Source: Collinsella sp. (GTDB lineage Bacteria; Actinomycetota; Coriobacteriia; Coriobacteriales; Coriobacteriaceae). From it: a stretch of DNA of 6,220 bases. The position numbers were made by a program, and so were the translations under genes. Shown here one piece after another: positions 1 to 5,455 of the stretch. Location of the stretch: positions 1-6,220 of the forward strand of contig DXZQ01000043.1 of assembly GCA_019419585.1 (NCBI GenBank), read 5' to 3'. Position 1 is the first letter of the stretch. Each line of letters begins with the position of its first letter. A model generated the notes under the pieces. The model was not told where the DNA came from. It saw only the letters and a program-made list of their open reading frames with translations, and made no database searches.

Positions 1-73
1 CGGGGTTGTTGCCGAGGGCGTTGCCGCCGAGGGCGACGACAATACGATCGGGCTTACCGTAAGGTTTGCTCAT
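1..73 (-). CDS. arcC: Carbamate kinase, N-terminal 24 codons only (runs off left edge)
   Basis: Reading from the ATG at 73 down to base 1 gives MSKPYGKPDRIVVALGGNAL followed by GNNP. The 'RIVVALGGNAL' segment is the hallmark first strand and nucleotide-binding glycine turn of carbamate kinase in the amino acid kinase superfamily. The enzyme uses carbamoyl phosphate and ADP to make ATP, CO2 and ammonia, the energy-yielding last step of the arginine deiminase pathway. A Shine-Dalgarno AGAAGGA (plus-strand 77-83) sits just before the ATG. The gene starts 36 nt after the arcB stop in the same direction, so it is almost certainly co-transcribed as the last visible gene of the arc operon. Only the first 24 codons are present; the catalytic body lies outside the window. 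The identification rests on this short but very characteristic segment and on position. Confidence 0.9.
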   Translation of the reverse strand, partial: MSKPYGKPDRIVVALGGNALGNNP

Positions 74-109
74 GATTCCTTCTTCTAAATGTTCTGTATC
101 TTCCAACCC

Positions 110-1117
110 TTAGCGAAGAGTCGCGTACATCATGGCCTTAATGGTGTGCATGCGGTTCTCGGCCTCCTGGAACACGCGAGACTGCGCGCTCTCAAAGACC
201 TCATCGGAGACCTCCATCTCGGTCACGCCGAACTTCTCGGCGATCTCGGCTCCGATGGTAGTCTGCGTGTCGTGGAAGCTCGGCAGGCAGTGCATAAAGA
301 TGGCGCCAGGGTTTGCCTTGGCCATAACCTCAGGCGTTACTCGATAGGGAGAGAGAAGGTCGATTCGGCTCTTCCACAGCTCCTCAGCCTGGCCCATGCC
401 AACCCAAACGTCCGTATAGATAACATCTGCGTCCTTGACGCCCTCATCGATATCCTCAGTGAGCTGGATCGTGCAGCCATTCTGAGCAGCGATCTCCTGG
501 CAGCGCTCAAGAAGCTCGGGGTCAAAATGCGTAGCGCCCTCGACGTCGCCCTTGGGCCCGCAGGAGCAGAAGTTGATGCCCAGTTTGGCACAGATGACCA
601 TAAGGGAGTCGCTTACATTGCCCTGCTCCTTGCCCATATAAGTGAGCTTCATGCCGCGCGTGTCGCCGAACTCCTCACGCATGGTGAGAATATCGGCAAG
701 GGCCTGGGTGGGATGGTACTCGTTCGTCAGGCCGTTCCAGACGGGAACGCCGGCCTTGGCGGCAAGCTCCTCGACAATAGACTGATCGGAGCCGCGATAC
801 TCGATGCCGTCATACATACGACCGAGCACGCGGGCGGTATCCTCGATGGACTCCTTCTTGCCCATCTGCGACGAGCCGGGGTCGAGGTAGGTTACGCCCA
901 TGCCCAGGTCCATACCGCCGACCTCGAAGGCGCAGCGTGTGCGCGTGGAGGTCTTCTCAAACAGCAGGACAATGTTCTTGCCCTCGAGAAAGCGGTGCGG
1001 ATAACCGGCGCGCTTCATATCCTTAAAGTTCTTTGAGAGGTCGAGCATGTACTCGATTTCCTCGGACGTAAAGTCAAGCAGGGTAAGAACGCTTCGACCA
1101 GAAAGATTAAGAGCCAT
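110..1117 (-). CDS. arcB: Catabolic ornithine carbamoyltransferase
   Basis: 335-aa cytoplasmic enzyme that, in the catabolic direction, splits citrulline with phosphate into ornithine and carbamoyl phosphate. Carbamoyl-phosphate-binding motif STRTR is at residues 57-61, HPTQ at 135-138, the ornithine loop region DVWVGMG at 236-242 and HCLP at 276-279; the length is normal for the family. The usual ornithine-loop motif is Asp-x-x-x-Ser-Met-Gly; here the Ser is Gly240 (codon GGC on the minus strand), which is unusual, although the rest of the active site is intact. The ATG at 1117 was chosen because AAAGGA lies 8 nt upstream and MALNLSGRSVLTLLDF is a typical family N-terminus. An in-frame extension to 1177 would read through the arcA-arcB intergenic hairpin and adds nothing conserved. 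The gene sits between arcA and arcC, which favours the catabolic role over biosynthetic ArgF. Putrescine carbamoyltransferase is a less likely alternative. Confidence 0.96.
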   Translation of the reverse strand: MALNLSGRSVLTLLDFTSEEIEYMLDLSKNFKDMKRAGYPHRFLEGKNIVLLFEKTSTRTRCAFEVGGMDLGMGVTYLDPGSSQMGKKESIEDTARVLGRMYDGIEYRGSDQSIVEELAAKAGVPVWNGLTNEYHPTQALADILTMREEFGDTRGMKLTYMGKEQGNVSDSLMVICAKLGINFCSCGPKGDVEGATHFDPELLERCQEIAAQNGCTIQLTEDIDEGVKDADVIYTDVWVGMGQAEELWKSRIDLLSPYRVTPEVMAKANPGAIFMHCLPSFHDTQTTIGAEIAEKFGVTEMEVSDEVFESAQSRVFQEAENRMHTIKAMMYATLR

Positions 1118-1125
1118 GATTTGAG

Positions 1126-1131
1126 TCCTTT
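1126..1131 (-). promoter_or_regulatory. Shine-Dalgarno of arcB (decides the start)
   Basis: On the minus strand AAAGGA lies 8 nt before the ATG at 1117. No comparable purine tract precedes the alternative in-frame start at 1177, so this site fixes the arcB start. Confidence 0.75.
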
Positions 1132-1157
1132 CGGTTGTTGGAACACACAAGGAGGGA

Positions 1158-1187
1158 TGGGCGGCGCAGACGCACACGCGCCGCCCA
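1158..1187 (-). other. Intergenic GC-rich hairpin between arcA and arcB
   Basis: TGGGCGGCGC (1158-1167) and GCGCCGCCCA (1178-1187) form a perfect 10-bp stem around a 10-nt loop. In the operon transcript it begins 16 nt after the arcA stop. No run of T follows on the minus strand (the next bases read TCCCTCCTTGTGTG), so it is a poor intrinsic terminator. More likely roles are protecting the upstream transporter-arcA mRNA from 3' exonuclease or partial attenuation, giving more ArcA than ArcB/ArcC. The structure is plain in the sequence; the role is inferred. Confidence 0.7.
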
Positions 1188-1203
1188 GATACGCTAACGC
1201 TGA

Positions 1204-2448
1204 CTAGATTTCCTCACGCCAGAACGGCATGGTCATGCAGCGCGGGCCGCCGCGGCCGCGAGAAAGCTCCTCGGAGGGGGCGACGAGCAGCTCGACGCCG
1301 GCCTTGTAAAGGGCATCGTTGGTGACAACGTTGCGCTCATATACGCAGACCTTGCCCGGCGCGACCGCAAGAGTGTTGGAACCATCGTTCCACTGCTCAC
1401 GAGAAGCCTCGATCGGGTCGCCACCACCGCACTCAATCATGGTGATGTGGTCCATACCCGTCGCAAGCTCGAGGATATGCTGCAGGGTGCCCTCGAGTTC
1501 CTCGATACGCACCTCCCCCTCCGCATCGCCCTTGGTCAGGCGGTAGGCACGAAGCGTCTGGTAGATGCCGGGGTAAACCGTGAACTTATCACGATCGACC
1601 TGCGTGCAAACGGTGTCGAGATGCATGTAGGCATAGCCGTGCGGAATCTTGATGGCATAGATGTTCTCGATCTCGGCCTCATCGGAACCCCAGAACATAT
1701 TCTTGGCGAGCTCATCGATGGCCGCAGTCTGGGTACGCTCGGAAATACCGATGGCGAGCGTCTTGGCGTTGATGTTGAGGATATCGCCGCCCTCGATATG
1801 CCACTCGCTGTTGTGGTCGTACCAGATGGGGCTACCGGCGTAATCGGGATGGTTGCGGAGCACCGTTTCGTAGAAGATAACTTCGCGGTTGCGCTGATTC
1901 CAGTACATGCGGTTCATGGTAGCGCCCTTGCCCACGACGGCCAGGGGGTCACGGGAGAAATACGAGGCGGGCATGGGGAAGAGGACCATGTCGTCGCCCT
2001 TCAGCTCATCGCCGTCCAGGCTGGCAAGAGAGCCGCCGACATGCGGGATCTCGAGGTCACGCACATACAGTCCGCCCATAGCCGTGAGGACAAATTCCTT
2101 GTTGTCCTTGATGGAATCGAGCTTCTCGACAACCGCCTGGCGAAGAGCAGCGTTCTTGATACCCGACTCGTCCATGAACTTTCCCATGAACTTAGCACGC
2201 GTGCCCTCGACCTTGTCGAACGTCTCGGCAACCAGATCTTCCATATAGACGACCTCGGCACCAGCGCCGCGAAGAAGGTCGGTAAACTGATCGTGCTCCT
2301 TCTGGGCGTAGTCCAAATAGAACGCATCGTGAATCCAGACGCGGTCGAAATCCTCCGCCTTCATGTTTACAAGATCCATACCGGGGCGATGGACGCACAC
2401 CTTCTTAAGGGCGCCAATCTCGCTATGAACGTTCAATCCTTTGTTCAT
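1204..2448 (-). CDS. arcA: Arginine deiminase
   Basis: 414-aa cytoplasmic hydrolase that converts L-arginine to L-citrulline and ammonia, the first step of the ADI pathway. The guanidino-group-modifying fold is seen throughout. The FSRDP motif carries Asp167, HIEGGD carries Glu219 and Asp222, MHLDT carries His276 and Asp278, and the C-terminal GPRCMTMP carries the nucleophile Cys404. The carboxylate-binding arginines expected from solved ADI structures are present as Arg188 (NREV) and Arg238 (ISERT). The active-site loop keeps Arg399 and Arg403. Length is normal for bacterial ArcA. The position six residues before Asp167, Asn in the Pseudomonas and Mycoplasma enzymes as I recall them, is Ala161 here. 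The ATG at 2448 has AAGGA 5 nt upstream. The gene follows the transporter by 41 nt and precedes arcB by 86 nt. A diverged paralogue lies at 4204-5454. Confidence 0.97.
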   Translation of the reverse strand: MNKGLNVHSEIGALKKVCVHRPGMDLVNMKAEDFDRVWIHDAFYLDYAQKEHDQFTDLLRGAGAEVVYMEDLVAETFDKVEGTRAKFMGKFMDESGIKNAALRQAVVEKLDSIKDNKEFVLTAMGGLYVRDLEIPHVGGSLASLDGDELKGDDMVLFPMPASYFSRDPLAVVGKGATMNRMYWNQRNREVIFYETVLRNHPDYAGSPIWYDHNSEWHIEGGDILNINAKTLAIGISERTQTAAIDELAKNMFWGSDEAEIENIYAIKIPHGYAYMHLDTVCTQVDRDKFTVYPGIYQTLRAYRLTKGDAEGEVRIEELEGTLQHILELATGMDHITMIECGGGDPIEASREQWNDGSNTLAVAPGKVCVYERNVVTNDALYKAGVELLVAPSEELSRGRGGPRCMTMPFWREEI

Positions 2449-2489
2449 CTCTATCCTTCTTTCTCACAACTGTATGTAGGGTTTTGCTT

Positions 2490-3926
2490 TTACGGCAGGG
2501 GGATAAGGCCCGAAACCGCAGTGAATGCCATGCAGATAACGCTCACGACCAGGAAGAATTTCCAAGCGACCTTCCACCACTGGCCAAGCGGAATCTTGCA
2601 GACGCCAAGACCGGCAACGAGCATCGCGCTTGTTGGCGAAATGAGAGACATGGCCGCGCTGCCCATGGAAAGACCAGTAACTGCAGCCTCGGGGTTTAAG
2701 CCCATCAGCTCAACAAGCGGGCCGAAAATGGGAATCGTAAGAGCAGCGATGCCCGAGGAGCTCGGAACGAGGATCGACAGAAGGTTATCCACGACATAGA
2801 GGATGCTCGTAAAGATAACGGCTGGAACTCCAGTGAGAGCCGTGGCGAGCGTATTGAGAATCGTATCGATGATGAGACCGTCGTTGGCGATTACGAGGAT
2901 TCCGCGGGCAAGACCGACAACAATGGCCGAGAACGCGAAGTCTGCAATTCCCTTAACGAACTCTCCCGCGATCTCCTTCTCGTTCATCCCGGAAACTACA
3001 CCCGAAAGAAGGGCCATGGCCAAGAAAATCGCAGAGATTTCATTCATGTACCAGCCCTGGGTTACCAGACCCCAAATGATAGCGCCAAGTCCAAGCACGA
3101 AAATAACCATGACGGCTTTTTGCCTAGCGGTGAACTCGCTATCGAGAAGATTCTCGTCCGCGCCAAACTCTTTGCGCTTCTCGATATCATCGTGGAAAGC
3201 TGGGGATGCCTCGGGATTCTTCTTAACCTTGAGGGCATACATCACAACCCATGCGATGGCAACTGCAGTGAGCACGACAAGGGCGATAGTACGCAACCAA
3301 AGCTGGGGGTTGCCCTGGATACCGAGGATGCCCTGGGAAATCAGGACGTTGAACGGGTTAACGGTAGATGCGATGTATCCGATACGGGCACCCACAAACA
3401 CCGTCATGAACGCTGTAACTGAGTCGAAGCCCATGGCCATCATGATCGGCATAAGAATCGCAAAGAACGGAAGCGTCTCCTCTGCCATACCAAAGGTGCT
3501 GCCGCCCAAGGCAAAAAGCACCATTAGAATCGGAATGATGAGGACGTCCTTGCTCTTGAACTTCTTCACCACTCGGGCGACGCCGCTCGTGATGGCTCCG
3601 GTCGCCGTGATGACCTGGAAGGAACCTCCCACGATCATAATGAATGCAACGACCTCGACCGCTTGCTGGATGCCGATCGCAGGGGCCTCAAGTACTTCGA
3701 AGATGCCTTGGCGAAGATCGACCTCGTTGCCGTCCTCGTCCGTATAGACCTTATCGACAGGCTCATAGGTGCCCGAGACCGTTACCTCGCGACCGTTAAC
3801 CTCCTGGCGCTCAAACGAACCCGAAGGCACGACCCAGGTCAGAACGGCAAATACGGCCATCAAGACGAGAATGATGGTGTACACGTGCGGGACTCGAAGA
3901 GTGCGCTTCTTTTCTGTCTCTGCCAT
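2490..3926 (-). CDS. YfcC/DcuC-family membrane transporter, probable arginine/ornithine antiporter
   Basis: 478-aa polytopic inner-membrane protein. Around twelve hydrophobic segments can be picked out, for example near residues 13-34, 90-113, 127-147, 152-166, 208-232, 270-288, 293-312, 330-347, 366-385, 392-405, 415-440 and 454-476. A hydrophilic loop at about 36-80 follows the first segment and another, charged, lies at 233-268. The repeated re-entrant-type motifs GGSTFGMAEETLPF (141-154) and PSSSGIAALTIPI (388-400) are typical of the YfcC branch of the DcuC (C4-dicarboxylate anaerobic carrier) family. Members of this branch serve as the arginine/ornithine exchanger in several streptococcal arc operons, in place of the unrelated APC-family ArcD. 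Being first in the operon, ahead of arcA-arcB-arcC, supports the same role here. Substrate is inferred from context; a peptide, citrulline or dicarboxylate substrate cannot be excluded from sequence. The start at 3926 has a near-perfect Shine-Dalgarno. Confidence 0.88.
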   Translation of the reverse strand: MAETEKKRTLRVPHVYTIILVLMAVFAVLTWVVPSGSFERQEVNGREVTVSGTYEPVDKVYTDEDGNEVDLRQGIFEVLEAPAIGIQQAVEVVAFIMIVGGSFQVITATGAITSGVARVVKKFKSKDVLIIPILMVLFALGGSTFGMAEETLPFFAILMPIMMAMGFDSVTAFMTVFVGARIGYIASTVNPFNVLISQGILGIQGNPQLWLRTIALVVLTAVAIAWVVMYALKVKKNPEASPAFHDDIEKRKEFGADENLLDSEFTARQKAVMVIFVLGLGAIIWGLVTQGWYMNEISAIFLAMALLSGVVSGMNEKEIAGEFVKGIADFAFSAIVVGLARGILVIANDGLIIDTILNTLATALTGVPAVIFTSILYVVDNLLSILVPSSSGIAALTIPIFGPLVELMGLNPEAAVTGLSMGSAAMSLISPTSAMLVAGLGVCKIPLGQWWKVAWKFFLVVSVICMAFTAVSGLIPLP

Positions 3927-3930
3927 CTCT

Positions 3931-3937
3931 CCTCCTT
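3931..3937 (-). promoter_or_regulatory. Strong Shine-Dalgarno of the transporter gene
   Basis: AAGGAGG on the minus strand, 4 nt (AGAG) before the ATG at 3926. It is the strongest ribosome binding site in the window and matches the canonical anti-Shine-Dalgarno over seven bases, suggesting that the first gene of the arc operon is translated efficiently once transcribed. Confidence 0.8.
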
Positions 3938-4044
3938 AATTCAGGGGTTTTTCGTTGCCGGCAAAGCCATTGTGTCATCGCGCAAAACACCCTTCCGTCT
4001 CTTCGCCCGCCAACGAAGCGCATCGACCCGTAAACGGATTTCAG

Positions 4045-4063
4045 ATTGATGTAATTTGTCAAT
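4045..4063. promoter_or_regulatory. Operator-like inverted repeat, copy 1 (degenerate)
   Basis: ATTGATGTAATTTGTCAAT: outer arms ATTGA and TCAAT are perfectly inverted over 5 bp on a 19-bp frame. It matches copy 2 at 13 of 19 positions, including the first eight and last five bases, and its centre (4054) is 30 bp from that of copy 2 (4084). It overlaps the candidate -35 TTGACA of the minus-strand arc operon, a position suited to repression of that unit. Functional assignment is inferred. Confidence 0.55.
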
Positions 4064-4073
4064 TTGCTATCTA

Positions 4074-4094
4074 AATTGATGTTTAACATCAATT
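4074..4094. promoter_or_regulatory. Operator-like inverted repeat, copy 2 (perfect)
   Basis: A perfect 10-bp inverted repeat, AATTGATGTT and AACATCAATT, around a single central T at 4084. Both arms end in the TTGATGT/ACATCAA motif shared with copy 1. The odd 7-nt spacing between TTGAT and ATCAA excludes an FNR box (4-nt spacing), and the arms do not match the ArgR box. A dimeric helix-turn-helix protein is the natural ligand; the XRE-S24 regulator at 5456-6106 is the nearest candidate. Confidence 0.65.
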
Positions 4095-4128
4095 ACTAAG
4101 CCGGTTCGTGCCATTCACCTGTGACAGA

Positions 4129-4134
4129 TATGAT
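4129..4134 (+). promoter_or_regulatory. Possible -10 element for the plus-strand pair
   Basis: TATGAT differs from TATAAT at one position and lies 70 nt ahead of the chosen start at 4204. No convincing -35 is seen at the usual distance; TTCGTG at 4105-4110 with an 18-nt spacer is weak. The site lies 35 nt to the right of the perfect operator. It is offered only as a candidate. Confidence 0.25.
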
Positions 4135-4203
4135 GTAAATTGAATCAAACTCGTAATGTGCCACTATGGAAGCAATAAATACTCACCGCCAAAGCGAGGT
4201 CAC

Positions 4204-5454
4204 ATGTCCGCATTGCATGTTCAAAATGAAATAGGAAAGCTAAAAAAGGTGCTTCTGCACTGTCCCGGCCCCGAAACGCGCAACTACCCCGACGGGCAGT
4301 TCAATCGGGTCTTTACGTTGCGTCCGTCTAGCAGCTCATTCGATCTTGATAAAGCCCTTAGGGAGCATCATGCTTACTCGGCGATGCTCGAGCACGAAGG
4401 AGTAGAGATTCTCTATCTCGAAAACCTTCTTACCGAAGCCCTTGATGCGACAGAGCAGGCGCGCCACTCTTTTATCGATAGCTACATTTCAGAATGCGGC
4501 GCGCGGGGCATTGAGCTCGAATCTGCCATTCGCGAGTATCTTGAGTGCATCGAAGGCTCCCGTGCCCTGGCTCAAGCAGCGGTCAATGGCATCCGCTACT
4601 CCCAGGTCTTCGATACGGATAAGGAGGTATTCAGCCTCGCAAAACTGACGGGAGATGCATACTCGCCCGACGACCTTCTCGTAAGCCCCCTTAACACCAT
4701 GTGGTTCACTCGCGATCCGGCGAGCGTCATCGGCAAAGGCGTCACACTCAACCATATGTACTGGCCAGAGCGCAACCGTGAGGTTATCGCCTATAAAACG
4801 ATTTTTACGTATCACCCGGATTTCTGCGAGACTCCCCAGTTCTTCAAGCATGAATCGACTTTCCACATTGAAGGCGGCGACCTGCACAACCTCAACAGCG
4901 AAAACGTAGCCGTTGGAATCTCCCAGCGAACCGAACCGGCGGCGATAGACACCCTGGCAAATAACTTGCTCTGGGATGAGAACTCGACTATTGAGTCCGT
5001 ATGGGCCATTCAGGTCCCCTACGATGACCTCTGCATTCATCTCGACACATATTTCACTCGCGTTGGCTACGAGACATTCCTCGTTGCCCGTGAACTTCTC
5101 GATCAAGCGCGGGTCTACCGCATCACACGGGGCAGATCGGAAAGGACAACCCGGGCGAGCCATGTCGAAGGCGGACTGAAAGAAGCGTTGAGATTGGCCC
5201 TGGGCTCAAATTCGCTGCAATTTATCCCTTGCGGTGGCTCAAATCCCGGAGCGGCAGAGGTCGAAAGGTCCAACAATGCCACAAGCACCCTTTGTTTGGA
5301 GCCCGGCAAGGTCTGCGTTTACGAAGAAAACGCCGAAACCAACAAAGCGCTGGAGCAGGCAGGTATTGAACTTGTCCCCATCTCTATCTTCGAGCTGACA
5401 AACGGCTTTGGCGGTCCCAACTGCCTCTGCCTTCCCCTCGTCCGCGCTTCATAA
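4204..5454 (+). CDS. Divergent arginine deiminase paralogue
   Basis: 416-aa member of the arginine deiminase family, full length. Catalytic positions are kept: Asp171 in FTRDP, Glu223 and Asp226 in HIEGGD, His279 and Asp281 in CIHLDT, and Cys407 near the C-terminus. Carboxylate-binding arginines are also kept as Arg192 (NREV) and Arg242 (ISQRT). By hand alignment residues 165-257 match ArcA residues 161-253 at 49 of 93 positions; N- and C-terminal parts are clearly less alike. The active-site loop differs from ArcA: GRGGPRC becomes GFGGPNC, so Arg399 is Phe402 and Arg403 is Asn406, and PMPA before the RDP motif is PLNT. An enzyme with altered substrate range or kinetics, or a sensor-like paralogue, is possible; a plain second arginine deiminase cannot be excluded. 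The ATG at 4204 has GAGGT 3 nt upstream and the family-typical start HVQNEIGKLKKVLLH. An in-frame ATG at 4156 has no ribosome site. The gene is read divergently from the arc operon and is tightly linked to the downstream regulator gene. Confidence 0.88.
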   Translation: MSALHVQNEIGKLKKVLLHCPGPETRNYPDGQFNRVFTLRPSSSSFDLDKALREHHAYSAMLEHEGVEILYLENLLTEALDATEQARHSFIDSYISECGARGIELESAIREYLECIEGSRALAQAAVNGIRYSQVFDTDKEVFSLAKLTGDAYSPDDLLVSPLNTMWFTRDPASVIGKGVTLNHMYWPERNREVIAYKTIFTYHPDFCETPQFFKHESTFHIEGGDLHNLNSENVAVGISQRTEPAAIDTLANNLLWDENSTIESVWAIQVPYDDLCIHLDTYFTRVGYETFLVARELLDQARVYRITRGRSERTTRASHVEGGLKEALRLALGSNSLQFIPCGGSNPGAAEVERSNNATSTLCLEPGKVCVYEENAETNKALEQAGIELVPISIFELTNGFGGPNCLCLPLVRAS

Positions 5455-5455
5455 C

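Larger units (their letters stand above)
3927..4203. promoter_or_regulatory. Divergent regulatory region between the arc operon and the arcA-paralogue/regulator pair
   Basis: 277 nt without a convincing gene, clearly more AT-rich in its middle (about 4040-4180) than the flanking genes. It must carry the promoters of both divergent units. It contains two operator-like inverted repeats (4045-4063 and 4074-4094). The leader of the arc operon between the operators and the transporter start is over 100 nt. It includes a 10-bp palindrome TTGCCGGCAA (3955-3964) and a small CTTCG/CGAAG inverted repeat (4001-4018). On the minus strand a consensus -35 TTGACA lies at 4057-4062, overlapping the first operator, but no good -10 follows at 16-18 nt. 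On the plus strand TATGAT at 4129-4134 is a possible -10 without a good -35. The poor hexamers would fit regulator-dependent promoters, but promoter positions are not settled by sequence alone. Confidence 0.6.

Noticed and set aside
1447..2799. A 450-codon open frame on the plus strand antisense to arcA and the transporter gene, and a 315-codon one at 89-1036 antisense to arcB.
   Set aside because: They lie wholly opposite strongly conserved genes, have low-complexity composition expected from codon-bias shadowing and show no recognisable domain or own ribosome site.
3940..4040. Guanidine or other riboswitch in the arc operon leader.
   Set aside because: No paired ACGR-loop hairpins or other known aptamer core could be found by eye; only short isolated inverted repeats are present.
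3811..4092. A 93-codon minus-strand frame overlapping the transporter start, rich in arginine near its middle, considered as an arginine-sensing leader peptide.
   Set aside because: Its first ATG falls inside the palindromic operator, the Arg-Arg-Arg run is just the Shine-Dalgarno of the transporter gene read as codons, and most of the frame overlaps the transporter gene out of phase. No ribosome site is seen for internal ATGs.
4074..4094. FNR/CRP-type or ArgR binding site.
   Set aside because: TTGAT and ATCAA are 7 nt apart, whereas FNR sites need 4; the arms are not the TGTGA/TCACA of CRP; and the TGAAT/ATTCA arms of ArgR boxes are absent.
4156..4203. Upstream in-frame start for the deiminase paralogue (16 extra residues).
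   Set aside because: No Shine-Dalgarno precedes it, the added residues are not family-like, and GAGGT correctly precedes the ATG at 4204.
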